Of a stretch of 64,000 nt of DNA, positions 33,578-42,927 are shown in pieces. The position numbers and the translations under genes were made by a program. Below the pieces are notes generated by a model. It saw only the letters and a program-made list of their open reading frames with translations. It was not told the DNA's origin and did no database searches. The stretch lies in assembly GCF_013282155.1 (NCBI RefSeq), contig NZ_BLWI01000002.1, positions 124,001 through 188,000 on the forward strand. Direction: 5' to 3'. This DNA comes from Sulfitobacter sp. HGT1. GTDB lineage: Bacteria > Pseudomonadota > Alphaproteobacteria > Rhodobacterales > Rhodobacteraceae. Numbering within the stretch: position 1 is the first letter of the stretch; each line of letters starts with the position of its first letter.

Positions 33578-35227
33578 ATGGCACGCTATATCTTCATCAC
33601 CGGCGGTGTGGTTTCCAGCCTGGGCAAGGGTCTGGCATCTGCCGCCTTGGGGGCATTGCTGCAAGCGCGGGGATTTTCGGTACGTCTGCGCAAGCTGGAC
33701 CCTTACCTGAACGTCGATCCCGGCACGATGTCGCCTTTTGAACATGGCGAAGTCTTCGTGACAGATGACGGCGCTGAAACCGACCTTGATCTGGGCCATT
33801 ACGAACGGTTCACCGGTGTGGCCGCGCGCAAGACGGATTCGATCAGTTCAGGCCGTGTCTATTCCACGGTTCTGGAAAAGGAGCGTCGCGGCGACTATCT
33901 GGGCAAAACCATTCAGGTGATCCCGCATGTCACCAATGAGATCAAAGATTTCCTGCATATCGGCGATGACGAGGTTGATTTCATGCTCTGTGAAATCGGC
34001 GGTACAGTGGGCGATATCGAAGGCCTGCCGTTCTTTGAGGCGATCCGCCAGTTCAGCCACGACAAGCCGCGCGGGCAATGCATTTTCATGCACCTGACGT
34101 TGCTGCCCTATCTGGCTGCCAGCGGAGAGTTGAAGACAAAGCCGACCCAGCACTCGGTCAAGGAATTGCAAAGCATCGGCATCGCGCCTGATATTCTGGT
34201 CTGCCGGTCCGAGCATCCGATCCCCGAAAAAGAGCGCGAAAAGATCGCCCTGTTCTGTAACGTGCGCAAAGAAGCCGTTGTTGCCGCATATGATCTGAAA
34301 ACCATCTATGATGCGCCGCTGGCCTATCACGCCCAAGGTCTGGATCAGGCCGTGCTGGACGCGTTCCAGATTTCGCCCGCACCAAAACCCGATCTGGCTG
34401 TCTGGCGCGATGTGTCTGACCGTGTGCACAACCCCGAAGGCGAGGTCCGCGTGGCCATCGTCGGGAAATACACCCAGCTTGAAGACGCCTATAAATCCAT
34501 CGCCGAGGCATTGACCCACGGTGGCATGGCCAACCGCGTCAAGGTCAAGGTCGAATGGGTCGATGCAGAAGTATTCGACAAAGCCGATGATGTTGGCCCG
34601 CATCTGGAAGGATACCATGCGATCCTTGTGCCCGGCGGGTTTGGCGAACGCGGCACCGAAGGCAAGATCAAAGCCGCGCAATATGCGCGCGAACACAAGG
34701 TCCCCTATCTGGGCATCTGTCTGGGCATGCAAATGGCCGTGATCGAAGCGGCGCGTAACGTGGCCGGTCTGGCCACTGCCGGTTCCGAAGAATTCGATCA
34801 CGAATCCTCGGGCAAAAAGCGTTTTGAACCGGTTGTTTACCACCTCAAGGAATGGGTGCAGGGCAATCACAAGGTCGAACGCAAAGTCGGCGATGACAAG
34901 GGCGGCACCATGCGTTTGGGTGCCTATAACGCGACGCTGAAAGAAGGGTCACATGTGGCCCAGATTTACGGCAAGACGTCGATTGATGAACGCCACCGTC
35001 ACCGCTACGAGGTCGACACGGCCTACCGCGAGAAGCTCGAGAAAGTCGGCATGACTTTTTCGGGCATGTCCCCGGATGGCAAGCTGCCCGAGATCGTTGA
35101 ATGGGCGGATCACCCGTGGTTCATCGGCGTGCAATTCCACCCCGAACTCAAGTCCAAGCCCTTTGATCCGCACCCGTTGTTCAAGGATTTCATCCGCGCG
35201 GCCAAGGAAATGTCCCGGCTCGTCTAA
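33578..35227 (+). CDS. pyrG: CTP synthase
   Basis: A 549-residue enzyme that aminates UTP to CTP with glutamine. The synthetase domain starts [24 protein letters not shown], with [26 protein letters not shown]. The C-terminal class I amidotransferase has the nucleophile Cys in [20 protein letters not shown] and the His/Glu in [11 protein letters not shown]. The ATG at 33578 (MARYIF) is the family start; an in-frame ATG 27 bases earlier is unlikely. Confidence 0.97.
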   Translation: MARYIFITGGVVSSLGKGLASAALGALLQARGFSVRLRKLDPYLNVDPGTMSPFEHGEVFVTDDGAETDLDLGHYERFTGVAARKTDSISSGRVYSTVLEKERRGDYLGKTIQVIPHVTNEIKDFLHIGDDEVDFMLCEIGGTVGDIEGLPFFEAIRQFSHDKPRGQCIFMHLTLLPYLAASGELKTKPTQHSVKELQSIGIAPDILVCRSEHPIPEKEREKIALFCNVRKEAVVAAYDLKTIYDAPLAYHAQGLDQAVLDAFQISPAPKPDLAVWRDVSDRVHNPEGEVRVAIVGKYTQLEDAYKSIAEALTHGGMANRVKVKVEWVDAEVFDKADDVGPHLEGYHAILVPGGFGERGTEGKIKAAQYAREHKVPYLGICLGMQMAVIEAARNVAGLATAGSEEFDHESSGKKRFEPVVYHLKEWVQGNHKVERKVGDDKGGTMRLGAYNATLKEGSHVAQIYGKTSIDERHRHRYEVDTAYREKLEKVGMTFSGMSPDGKLPEIVEWADHPWFIGVQFHPELKSKPFDPHPLFKDFIRAAKEMSRLV

Positions 35228-35248
35228 TCTCGAAAAAGGCGGCCGAAT

Positions 35249-36031
35249 ATGCTAAGTTATCAACATATCTACCATGCGGGCAATTTGGCCGATGTTCACA
35301 AACACAGCCTTTTGGCGTGGATGTTGGGCTATATGACCCGCAAGGACAAACCGCTGACCTATATGGAAACCCATGCGGGTCGCGCGCTTTATGATCTGTC
35401 GGATGCGCCCGCCCTCAAGACCGGCGAGGCGGTGCAGGGCATCGGGCGCGCCCGCGGCTGGTTCGGCAAGGATCATCGCTATACCCGTGTGCTGGATGCT
35501 GTCGCACAGGATCACGGCCCCGATTCCTATCCCGGATCGCCCCTGATCGCGGCGAAATTGCTGCGCGAGACCGACAACATCCATCTGGCCGAACTGCATC
35601 CCGGTGAATTCAGCGCGCTTGATCTTGCGATGTCGCCTTTCAACGTCAAATGCCACTATCGCGACGGGTTCGACATGGCCTTTGCATTGACGCCCCCGAC
35701 CCCGCGGCGCGGATTGATGCTGATTGACCCCAGTTTCGAGATCAAGACCGACTATGTCGATATCCCCCGCCACATTGGCAAGCTGGCCAAGGCGTGGAAC
35801 GTCGGAGTGATTGCGCTTTGGTACCCGATCCTGACCTCCAAGCTGCACCAGCCCATGCTCAGCGCGCTGATGGGCGCGCATCCTGATGCCTTGCGCCACG
35901 AAGTCGGCTTTGCCCCTGCCCGTCCGGGGCATGGCATGATCGGATCGGGAATGTTCGTGATAAACCCGCCCTATGGTCTGAAGGAAGAAGCCGCTAAGCT
36001 GGCCGGGAAATTCAAATCCCTTCCAAGATAA
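35249..36031 (+). CDS. rlmJ: 23S rRNA (adenine(2030)-N(6))-methyltransferase RlmJ
   Basis: A 260-residue SAM-dependent RNA methyltransferase. The N-terminus MLSYQHIYHAGNLADVHKHSLLAWML and YMETHAGRALYDL are RlmJ signatures; the catalytic Asp-Pro-Pro-Tyr-type motif appears as LMLIDPSFEIKTDY. VKCHYRDGFDMA is the adenine-pocket region. It follows pyrG by 21 bases and precedes the DUF1330 gene by 9, so the three are likely cotranscribed. Confidence 0.92.
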   Translation: MLSYQHIYHAGNLADVHKHSLLAWMLGYMTRKDKPLTYMETHAGRALYDLSDAPALKTGEAVQGIGRARGWFGKDHRYTRVLDAVAQDHGPDSYPGSPLIAAKLLRETDNIHLAELHPGEFSALDLAMSPFNVKCHYRDGFDMAFALTPPTPRRGLMLIDPSFEIKTDYVDIPRHIGKLAKAWNVGVIALWYPILTSKLHQPMLSALMGAHPDALRHEVGFAPARPGHGMIGSGMFVINPPYGLKEEAAKLAGKFKSLPR

Positions 36032-36040
36032 GGAATCACC

Positions 36041-36334
36041 ATGCCCAAAGGTTACTGGATCGCCAATGTAGACGTGCATGACGCGGCTGTTTACGACAAA
36101 TACCGCGCTGCAAATGCGAAACCCTTTGCCGATTACGGTGCCAAGTTTCTGGTGCGCGGTGCCACTGCGGATGTGCGCGAAGGCACGTCGCGGCCCCGTA
36201 TCGTTGTGGTCGAATTCCCCAGCCTCGCCGATGCAATCGCCTGCTATGAAAGCGCCGGTTATCAGGCGGCCAAAGACATCCGCGCAAGCGTGTCGGACGG
36301 CACCTTGGTCATCATCGAAGGCTATGCACCCTAA
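36041..36334 (+). CDS. DUF1330 family protein
   Basis: A 97-residue dimeric alpha/beta ferredoxin-like protein of the DUF1330 family: KGYWIANVDVHDAAVYDKYRAANAKPFADYGAKFLVRGA, then RIVVVEFPSLADAIACYESAGYQAAKDIR. Function is unknown. It directly follows rlmJ. Confidence 0.9.
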   Translation: MPKGYWIANVDVHDAAVYDKYRAANAKPFADYGAKFLVRGATADVREGTSRPRIVVVEFPSLADAIACYESAGYQAAKDIRASVSDGTLVIIEGYAP

Positions 36335-36370
36335 GGGTTGCGTCCTTTATACATCAGTCTTTCTGCATCG

Positions 36371-36402
36371 CTGATTCTTGCGGAACAGATCGGCAGAATC
36401 AG
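36371..36402 (+). other. Inverted repeat before the TerB pair
   Basis: CTGATTCT and AGAATCAG form an eight-pair stem over a 16-base loop, between the DUF1330 gene and the first TerB gene. Possible terminator or operator. Confidence 0.35.
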
Positions 36403-36440
36403 TGTTAAATACCCTGAACGAAACCACCTAGTGAGCACCC

Positions 36441-36878
36441 ATGTTCGAACGCCTGTTCCCACGTCGCAAACCTGATCCCAAACCCCTGCCCCAACCCACG
36501 CCGCAACTGGCATTGGGGGCGCTTTTGGTGCGTGTGGCCTTTGCCGACAAAAGCTACCGGGCAGCCGAAGTAAGCCAGATCGACCGTATCCTTGGGCGCA
36601 CGTTCAACCTCAAGCCGCTGGATGCCGCCAAACTGCGCGCCACCTGCGAAGCGTTGGAACGTCATGCCCCCGGCACACCGGAATTCGCCACCATCCTGCG
36701 CGAGGAAGTGCCCTATGCCGACCGCAAGGCGCTTGGCGATGCGATGTGGTCTGTGGCATTGGCGGATGGCGGCCGCGACGAAGACGAAGAAATCCAGCTG
36801 CTTGCCATTGAAACAGCGCTTGGGCTGACGGATCAGGACATGGCAGCCGCCCGCGAAAACGCGCTCAAGGCATTGTAA
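36441..36878 (+). CDS. TerB-family protein (first of tandem pair)
   Basis: A 145-residue cytoplasmic all-helical protein of the TerB/DjlA-like fold. The acidic repeat motifs are visible in LLVRVAFADKSYRAAEVSQIDRIL and MWSVALADGGRDEDEEIQLLAIETALGL. TerB domains bind divalent metal and are linked to tellurite resistance and membrane stress, but no other ter genes are near, so that label should not be taken literally. A paralogue follows after 37 bases. Confidence 0.85.
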   Translation: MFERLFPRRKPDPKPLPQPTPQLALGALLVRVAFADKSYRAAEVSQIDRILGRTFNLKPLDAAKLRATCEALERHAPGTPEFATILREEVPYADRKALGDAMWSVALADGGRDEDEEIQLLAIETALGLTDQDMAAARENALKAL

Positions 36879-36915
36879 GCTTGGCCTTTGTTGGCGGCGG
36901 CTTTATATCACCCTC

Positions 36916-37356
36916 ATGTTTGCAGATTTCCTAAAACGGCTGACACAGCCCGAACCCGCCCAAATGCCCGATGCCGATGCGCGTCTGGCCCTGACCGCCC
37001 TTTTGGTCCGCATTGCCAAGTCCGACAATGACTATGCCCCGGCTGAAAAGGCGCGCATAGACCAGATCACCGCCAACCGCTATGGCCTGACCCCGGCTGA
37101 TGCCGAAGCCCTGCGCGCCCGGGCCGAAGTGCTCGAGACCGAAGCCCCCGATACCGTCCGCTTTACCCGCGCCATCAAGGATGCCGTCCCCTATGACGCG
37201 CGCCTTGGCGTGATCGAGACGCTATGGGCGGTCGTGCTGGCCGACGGCACACGCTCTGACGAGGAAAACGCCCTGCTGCGATTGGTGACAAACCTGCTGG
37301 GTGTGACCGACACGGACAGCGCGATGGCCCGCCAGCGGATCGAAGACCGCGGCTAG
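36916..37356 (+). CDS. TerB-family protein (second of tandem pair)
   Basis: A 146-residue paralogue of the preceding gene: LLVRIAKSDNDYAPAEKARIDQI and LWAVVLADGTRSDEENALLRLVTNLLGV line up with the same blocks. The two proteins are the result of a tandem duplication and probably form a heteromer or work in parallel (inference). The start ATG lacks a strong ribosome site. Confidence 0.85.
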   Translation: MFADFLKRLTQPEPAQMPDADARLALTALLVRIAKSDNDYAPAEKARIDQITANRYGLTPADAEALRARAEVLETEAPDTVRFTRAIKDAVPYDARLGVIETLWAVVLADGTRSDEENALLRLVTNLLGVTDTDSAMARQRIEDRG

Positions 37357-37480
37357 TTTGCACAAGCCTTTGGCTTTACGCAGGGTCAACGCCGTTTATT
37401 TAGGCAAAAACCAAGTTCCGGATTGCAAATTCCCCCCGGAATAACCTTTAATCGCTCAACCAGCGCAACAAGGATGCCTC

Positions 37481-38257
37481 GTGACACAACAGCCCCCTGT
37501 GATTGAGATCAGAAACCTTCACAAAGCCTACGGCGCTTTGGAGGTCTTGAAAGGTGTGTCGATGACGGCACCCAAAGGGCATGTGATTTCACTGATCGGC
37601 TCGTCCGGTTCTGGCAAATCGACGCTGCTGCGCTGCTGCAACCTGCTGGAAGACAGCCAGCAAGGGGATCTGATCTTTAACGGGGAACCGGTGAAGTGGA
37701 AGGGCGATGCGCATAACCGCCGCCCCGCCGACCCCAAACAGGTGCTGCGCATCCGCACGAACCTGTCGATGGTGTTTCAGCAGTTCAATCTGTGGGCCCA
37801 TATGACGATTCTGCAAAACGTGATGGAGGCCCCGCTGACGGTGTTGCGCCGGGACCGCGACGAGGTCGAAAAATCGGCCCGTGCCTATCTGGACAAGGTC
37901 GGCATCGGCGACAAATGCGATGTCTATCCCGCCCAGCTTTCCGGTGGCCAGCAACAACGTGCCGCCATCGCCCGCGCCCTGTGCATGGAACCGGAGGCCC
38001 TGCTGTTCGACGAACCCACGTCGGCACTGGACCCCGAGCTGGAGCAGGAAGTGATCAAAGTGATCAAAGATCTGGCAGCCGAAGGGCGTACCATGCTGAT
38101 CGTGACCCATGACATGAATCTGGCCGCCGATGTGTCCGACCATGTCGTGTTCCTGCATCAGGGCCTGATCGAAGAACAAGGGGCACCGGACCAGCTGTTC
38201 GGCGCACCCAAATCGGAACGTCTGCGTGGGTTCCTGTCACCGGGCCACGTGTCGTAA
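37481..38257 (+). CDS. Polar amino acid/amine ABC transporter ATP-binding protein
   Basis: A 258-residue ATPase of the HisP/GlnQ family. Walker [15 protein letters not shown]-loop [13 protein letters not shown], signature [15 protein letters not shown], Walker [15 protein letters not shown] and the H-loop His in LIVTHDM are all intact. It starts at GTG. It leads an operon with a binding protein, two permeases and genes for gamma-glutamylation of amines, so the import substrate is probably a polyamine or a related amine/amino acid. Confidence 0.92.
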   Translation: MTQQPPVIEIRNLHKAYGALEVLKGVSMTAPKGHVISLIGSSGSGKSTLLRCCNLLEDSQQGDLIFNGEPVKWKGDAHNRRPADPKQVLRIRTNLSMVFQQFNLWAHMTILQNVMEAPLTVLRRDRDEVEKSARAYLDKVGIGDKCDVYPAQLSGGQQQRAAIARALCMEPEALLFDEPTSALDPELEQEVIKVIKDLAAEGRTMLIVTHDMNLAADVSDHVVFLHQGLIEEQGAPDQLFGAPKSERLRGFLSPGHVS

Positions 38258-38286
38258 ATTGAACGAGTAAGTTGGGAGACTTCAAA

Positions 38287-39021
38287 ATGAAAAAACTACT
38301 GTTGGCGACAGCCGCCCTCGCGCTGAGCACCGGTTTCGCAATGGCCGACGCCCATGGCAAAACCATCCGCATGGGAACCGAGGGGGCCTACCCTCCCTAT
38401 AACTTCCTGAACGATGCCGGCGAAGTTGACGGTTTCGAGCGCGAAGTCGGCGACGAACTGTGCGCCCGCGCAGAGCTGACCTGCGAATGGGTCACAAACG
38501 AATGGGACAGCATCATCCCGAACCTCACATCCGGTAACTATGACACCATCATCGCCGGCATGAGCATCACAGACGCCCGCGAAGAAGTCATTGATTTCAC
38601 GCAGAACTACTTCCCGCCAGCGGCATCCGCCTATGCGGCGAAATCGGCTGACGCGGACATCGCAGGTGGCGTTGTTGCTGCACAAACCAGCACAATCCAA
38701 GCCGGCCACGTTGCCGAATCCGGTGCCACATTGCTGGAATTCGCAACCTATGACGAAACCGTTGCAGCCGTGAACAATGGCGAAGCCGACGCTGTTTTCG
38801 CTGACAAGGACGCTTTGGCACCGACTGTCGAAGAATCCGCAGGTGCGCTGATGTTTGTTGGCGATGACGTGCCTTTGGGCGGCGGTATCGGTCTTGGCCT
38901 GCGCGAAAGCGACACCGAGCTGAAAGACAAGTTTAACGCGGCCATCCAGTCCATGAAGGACGACGGCAGCCTGAACAAGCTGATCATCAAATGGTTTGGC
39001 GAAGGCGCGAAAACATTCTGA
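38287..39021 (+). CDS. Periplasmic substrate-binding protein of the amine/amino acid ABC transporter
   Basis: A 244-residue family 3 solute-binding protein. The signal peptide is KKLLLATAALALSTGFAMA with cleavage after AMA. TIRMGTEGAYPPYNFLNDAGEVDGFEREVGDEL is the family signature, and ITDAREEVIDFTQNYFPP the second block; a Cys pair (LCARAELTCEW) may form a disulfide. It is followed by an intercistronic hairpin that probably gives it more mRNA than the permeases. Confidence 0.92.
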   Translation: MKKLLLATAALALSTGFAMADAHGKTIRMGTEGAYPPYNFLNDAGEVDGFEREVGDELCARAELTCEWVTNEWDSIIPNLTSGNYDTIIAGMSITDAREEVIDFTQNYFPPAASAYAAKSADADIAGGVVAAQTSTIQAGHVAESGATLLEFATYDETVAAVNNGEADAVFADKDALAPTVEESAGALMFVGDDVPLGGGIGLGLRESDTELKDKFNAAIQSMKDDGSLNKLIIKWFGEGAKTF

Positions 39022-39043
39022 TATCAGAATTCTGATCCTATGG

Positions 39044-39065
39044 GGGGCGGCGTCACACCCGCCCC
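39044..39065 (+). other. Intercistronic hairpin after the binding-protein gene
   Basis: GGGGCGG and CCGCCCC form a seven-pair stem with an eight-base loop in the 82-base gap before the first permease gene. Such structures commonly stabilise the abundant binding-protein message. Confidence 0.5.
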
Positions 39066-39103
39066 TTATCCAAAACCAAGACGCCATCTAACGGCGCAAC
39101 CTT

Positions 39104-40000
39104 TTGGGACATTTCGTTATTTTTGCCTGCACCGATCCACAAACGCTTTCTGGCCTGTCCTGGCTGACCTGCTACCTGACCACGGGTAAGCATCTGGCGT
39201 TCTATGGGGCGTTCGGCACCGTGCTTTTGCTGCTGGCCGTGACGGCCCCTGCGGCGATGGCCTTTGGCTTTGGCGGGGCGATGGCCGCGCGGTCGCGGAT
39301 TTTGCCGCTGTCATGGCTGGGTCGGGGCTATATCGCCATCGTGCGCGGCGTGCCTGACATTGCCTTCTTTCTTTTCTTTGTGATCGCGCTGGATCAGGGC
39401 ATCGAATACCTGCGTCACAAGATCAAATGCCCCGACTGGGACGAACCGCTGCGCCAGGGCAGTGATTTCATTGTCTGTCAGGCGGCCAAGATGCCCTTGG
39501 GCAATTCCCCGCAATGGATCCACGAAGCCTATGGGTTTTCGCTGGCCGTGCTGACCTTTGCCATCGTGTTCGGGGCGTTTTCGGCCAATGTGCTTTACGG
39601 GGCCATGCGCGCCGTACCACATGCCCAGCTTGAGACAGCCGAGGCTTACGGCATGTCGCCCCGCCAGACCTTCTGGCGCGTGTTGGTGCCGCAAATGTGG
39701 GTCTATGCCCTGCCCGGTTTGGGCAACCTGTGGATGGTGCTGATCAAGGCCACGCCGCTGTTGTTCCTGCTGGGCGTCGAAGACATCGTCTATTGGGCGC
39801 GTGAACTGGGCGGGGCGAAGACGCCACGCTTTACCGACTTTCCGCACCCCGACTGGCGCATGTGGTATTTTCTGGCGCTGCTGGTATTTTACCTGTGCTT
39901 CACCCGTGTCTCCGAAATCGTGCTGGACCGCATCATGCGCCGGTTGACGCGCGGCCAAGCCACAGCCGGTGGCGAAGCCCAGCGAAAGGCACTGACATGA
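39104..40000 (+). CDS. ABC transporter permease (HisM/GlnP family)
   Basis: A permease of about 298 residues with roughly five to six membrane segments, the HisM-type pattern IVRGVPDIAFFLFFVIALDQG (the EAA-preceding region) and the EAA loop ETAEAYGMSPRQTFWRVLVPQMWVYALPGL. An extra periplasmic loop with two Cys (KIKCPDWDEPLRQGSDFIVCQAAK) separates the first helices. The start is uncertain: no ATG is available and TTG at 39104 is the best candidate. Its stop overlaps the next permease start by four bases (ATGA). Confidence 0.88.
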   Translation: MGHFVIFACTDPQTLSGLSWLTCYLTTGKHLAFYGAFGTVLLLLAVTAPAAMAFGFGGAMAARSRILPLSWLGRGYIAIVRGVPDIAFFLFFVIALDQGIEYLRHKIKCPDWDEPLRQGSDFIVCQAAKMPLGNSPQWIHEAYGFSLAVLTFAIVFGAFSANVLYGAMRAVPHAQLETAEAYGMSPRQTFWRVLVPQMWVYALPGLGNLWMVLIKATPLLFLLGVEDIVYWARELGGAKTPRFTDFPHPDWRMWYFLALLVFYLCFTRVSEIVLDRIMRRLTRGQATAGGEAQRKALT

Positions 40001-40803
40001 GCTGCTGGGAAACCGTTCAGGCTTACGGCCTCCGCTCTCTGGGAATCGGCGAACGCTTGCTGCCGCGAAATGACTTTACCTTGTGTGAACAGTTCACCCT
40101 GATCGGGTCGGGCATGATCTGGAACGTCTATTTCGGGCTTTTCGCGCTGGTGTCCGGCTTTGTGCTGGCAACCGCCCTTGCCGTGGCCAAGGCAAATCCG
40201 AACCCGTGGCTGCGCAAACCGGCGGAATGGTTCATCTTTATCTTTCGCGGCTCGCCGCTGTTCATCCAGTTCTTCTTTGGCTACTTCCTGTTTCTCAGCC
40301 TGAAATCCGTGCATCCGTTTTTTGACGCCTTCACCTCGGCTTGGCTGGGCGCGCTGGTGGTCTTGTTCTTTAACACCTCCGCCTATTCCGCCGAGATTTT
40401 CTATGGCGCGCTGCACTCCATTCCCAAGGGCGATACCGAAGCCGCCGATGCCTATGGCATGTCAGGCTGGCCGCGTTTCAAGAGGGTGATCTGGCCCACG
40501 ATGCTGCGTCTGGCATGGCCCGCCTATACAAACGAAGCGATTTTCCTGTTTCACGCGACCACATTGGTGTTCTTTACCGGCTTTCCCGCACTGCAACAGC
40601 GCGGCGATGCGCTGTATTATGCCAGCTATTTTGCCGACAAAACGTTCAACCCCTTTGTGCCCTATCCGATTTTAGCGATGTATTTCATCATGTTGACGCT
40701 GGTTATCATCGGCGTCTTCGGGCTGATCAACCGCCGGCTGAACAAACACCTGCCGCAAAATCAAATTCGGAAAATTCGCTTGCGTCCCAATCTGATACGG
40801 TAG
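39997..40803 (+). CDS. ABC transporter permease (HisQ/GlnP family)
   Basis: A 268-residue second permease. The conserved IFRGSPLFIQFFFGYFLF block and the EAA loop GDTEAADAYGMSGWPRFKRVIWPTMLRLAWPAYTNEA are intact, with about five membrane segments. A short N-terminal soluble part (SCWETVQAYGLRSLGIGERLLPRND) precedes the first helix. The ATG at 39997 overlaps the previous stop. Confidence 0.9.
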   Translation: MSCWETVQAYGLRSLGIGERLLPRNDFTLCEQFTLIGSGMIWNVYFGLFALVSGFVLATALAVAKANPNPWLRKPAEWFIFIFRGSPLFIQFFFGYFLFLSLKSVHPFFDAFTSAWLGALVVLFFNTSAYSAEIFYGALHSIPKGDTEAADAYGMSGWPRFKRVIWPTMLRLAWPAYTNEAIFLFHATTLVFFTGFPALQQRGDALYYASYFADKTFNPFVPYPILAMYFIMLTLVIIGVFGLINRRLNKHLPQNQIRKIRLRPNLIR

Positions 40804-40847
40804 TATCAATCTTTTGATCAAATTATTTGGCGCGTGGGCGTCAATCC

Positions 40848-40872
40848 CGGTTTTCGACCTTCGAAAAACCCG
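40848..40872 (+). other. Hairpin before the first glutamine-synthetase-like gene
   Basis: GGTTTTCGA pairs imperfectly (one bulge) with TCGAAAAACC. It follows the palindrome TTTGATCAAA (40813-40822). In the 98-base gap between the transporter and catabolic halves of the operon it may act as attenuator or processing site. Confidence 0.35.
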
Positions 40873-40901
40873 TTTCATGCCCGCCGCTTACAAGGTGTGT
40901 T

Positions 40902-42236
40902 ATGAAAAACTGGCTCCGCAAACATCCTCAGGTCCGCACAATCCGTGTGGCCGCCGCCGACCTGAACGGTCAGGCCCGTGGTAAACGTATCCCCACACGC
41001 TTTGCCGATAAGGTCGTCGAAGACGGCACCCGCTTTCCCATGTCTGTCCTCAACCTTGATATCTGGGGCGAAGACATCGACGACAGCCCGCTGGTGTTTG
41101 AAAGCGGCGATGCCGATGGCGTATTGTTCCCGACCGAGCGCGGTTTTTTGCCGATGCCATGGCTTGATGCGCCATCAGCCCTGTTGCCGATCTGGATGTT
41201 TCACGAGGATGGCCGCCCCTATGCCGGTGACCCGCGCCATGCCTTGCGCGCCGTTGTGGAACGTTTCAAAGACCGCGGCCTGACCCCTGTCTGCGCGGTC
41301 GAGCTTGAATTCTTTCTGATCGACGATTCGGGCCGCAAATTGCAGGTGCCAATGTCACCGCGATCCGGCAAACGCCGCAAGGCCGCCGAAACCCTGTCGA
41401 TCCGCGCGCTGGACCAGTTCGATGAATTCTTCACCGATCTGTATGATGCTTGCGAAGAAATGGATATTCCCGCCGATACCGCCATTTCCGAGGCCGGCTT
41501 GGGCCAGTTCGAAATCAACCTGATGCATTGCGATGATGCCCTGCGCGCCGCCGATGATGCGTGGTTCTTCAAGATGCTGGTCAAAGGCCTTGCCCGCCGC
41601 CACGGCTTTGCCGCCAGCTTTATGGCGAAGCCCTATGAGGATTATCCCGGCTCCGGCCTGCACACGCATTTTTCGGTGCTCGACAAGAACGGCAACAACA
41701 TCTTTGACGATGGCGGCCCTGACGGCACGGCCATCATGCGCCACGCCATTGCAGGGTGCATGAATGCGATGGCCGGATCGTCGCTGGTTTTTGCGCCCCA
41801 CGCCAACAGCTTTGACCGGATGGTGCCGGGTGCCCATGCGCCCACAGGTATTTCATGGGCCTATGAAAACCGCACGTCCTCTATTCGTGTGCCTTCGGGC
41901 AGCCACAAGGCACGGCGGATCGAACATCGCGTATCGGGCGGCGATGTGAACCCCTATCTGATGTTGGCCGCCGTCTTGGGGGCCGCGATAAACGGGATCG
42001 AAGACGCGATTGATCCGCCCCCCCCGATTACCGGCAACGCCTATGCCGCCAACCTGCCCCAGATTCCCGGCGACTGGAAAACCGCAATCGATAAATTCGA
42101 AGCCTCGCCCGAGGTCGCGCGGATTTTCGCGCCCGAACTGATCCGCAACTTTGTCCTGACGAAACGCCAAGAACTCCATTATATGCAAGAGCTTACCCCA
42201 CAAGAACAGGTCGAGATATATCTCGACACCGTATAA
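40902..42236 (+). CDS. Glutamine synthetase family protein (gamma-glutamylamine ligase-like), copy 1
   Basis: A 444-residue ATP-dependent ligase of the GS-III-like PuuA/GlnT group. Visible GS motifs: AADLNGQARGKRIP near the N-terminus, CAVELEFFLID (metal Glu), SEAGLGQFEINLMH (metal Glu), GSGLHTHFSVLDKNG (His), RTSSIRVPSGSHKARRIEHRVSGGDVNPYLMLAAVLG. In the Puu pathway such enzymes attach glutamate to putrescine or other amines. The context (importer, amidotransferase, second ligase, amine oxidase) supports this over true glutamine synthesis. The start ATG 40902 has a weak ribosome site. Confidence 0.88.
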   Translation: MKNWLRKHPQVRTIRVAAADLNGQARGKRIPTRFADKVVEDGTRFPMSVLNLDIWGEDIDDSPLVFESGDADGVLFPTERGFLPMPWLDAPSALLPIWMFHEDGRPYAGDPRHALRAVVERFKDRGLTPVCAVELEFFLIDDSGRKLQVPMSPRSGKRRKAAETLSIRALDQFDEFFTDLYDACEEMDIPADTAISEAGLGQFEINLMHCDDALRAADDAWFFKMLVKGLARRHGFAASFMAKPYEDYPGSGLHTHFSVLDKNGNNIFDDGGPDGTAIMRHAIAGCMNAMAGSSLVFAPHANSFDRMVPGAHAPTGISWAYENRTSSIRVPSGSHKARRIEHRVSGGDVNPYLMLAAVLGAAINGIEDAIDPPPPITGNAYAANLPQIPGDWKTAIDKFEASPEVARIFAPELIRNFVLTKRQELHYMQELTPQEQVEIYLDTV

Positions 42237-42246
42237 GGGCACCGTG

Positions 42247-42927
42247 ATGAAAATCGGCATACTTCAAACCGGCCATTCCCCCGACAACATGAAAGACCAG
42301 TTGGGCGACTACGGTGAAATGTTCACCAAACTGCTGGGCGGGCATGATTTCGACTTTCAGATCTGGTCGGTCGTCGATGGCGAGTTTCCGGATTCTGCGG
42401 TGGATGCAGACGGGTGGTTGATCACCGGGTCCAAATTCGGAGCCTATGAGGATCACGACTGGATTCCGCCACTAGAACAGCTGATCCTTGCCATTCGCGA
42501 CACCGGTCGCCCGCTGGTCGGCATCTGCTTTGGCCACCAGATCATTGCGCAGGCCCTTGGCGGCAAGGTCGAAAAATTCGCGGGCGGCTGGTCTGTCGGG
42601 CGCACCGAATACACCGTGAACGGTCAGCCGATGGCCCTGAACGCATGGCATCAGGATCAGGTCACCGCCCTGCCCCAAGGGGCGCAGGTCGTGGGATCAT
42701 CCGAGTTTTGCGCCAATGCGGCACTGCTGTATGATGACCAGATCTGGACGATCCAGCCCCACCCCGAATTCAACGCCGATTTCATCGACGGGCTGATCCG
42801 CACCCGCGGTAAAGGTGTGGTTCCCGACGCGCAACTGTCAGCCGCGGCCACGCGACTGGATGCCCCCACGAATAACGCGGATATCGCGAAACATATTGCC
42901 GAATTCTTCAAAAAAGAGAGACCATAA
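42247..42927 (+). CDS. Class I glutamine amidotransferase-like hydrolase
   Basis: A 226-residue protein with the class I amidotransferase triad: Cys in VGICFGHQIIAQALGG, and His and Glu in IQPHPEFNADF. Alone and without a synthetase domain, it most likely hydrolyses a gamma-glutamyl bond, filling the place of PuuD in the pathway (inference; it is shorter than PuuD and closer to the GuaA-like stand-alone group). The ATG at 42247 is preferred to GTG three bases before. It overlaps the next gene by one base (TAATG). Confidence 0.87.
   Translation: MKIGILQTGHSPDNMKDQLGDYGEMFTKLLGGHDFDFQIWSVVDGEFPDSAVDADGWLITGSKFGAYEDHDWIPPLEQLILAIRDTGRPLVGICFGHQIIAQALGGKVEKFAGGWSVGRTEYTVNGQPMALNAWHQDQVTALPQGAQVVGSSEFCANAALLYDDQIWTIQPHPEFNADFIDGLIRTRGKGVVPDAQLSAAATRLDAPTNNADIAKHIAEFFKKERP

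Noticed and set aside
36441-37356. Tellurite-resistance operon
   Set aside because: Only TerB-fold proteins are present; no terA, terC, terD or terZ homologues flank them.
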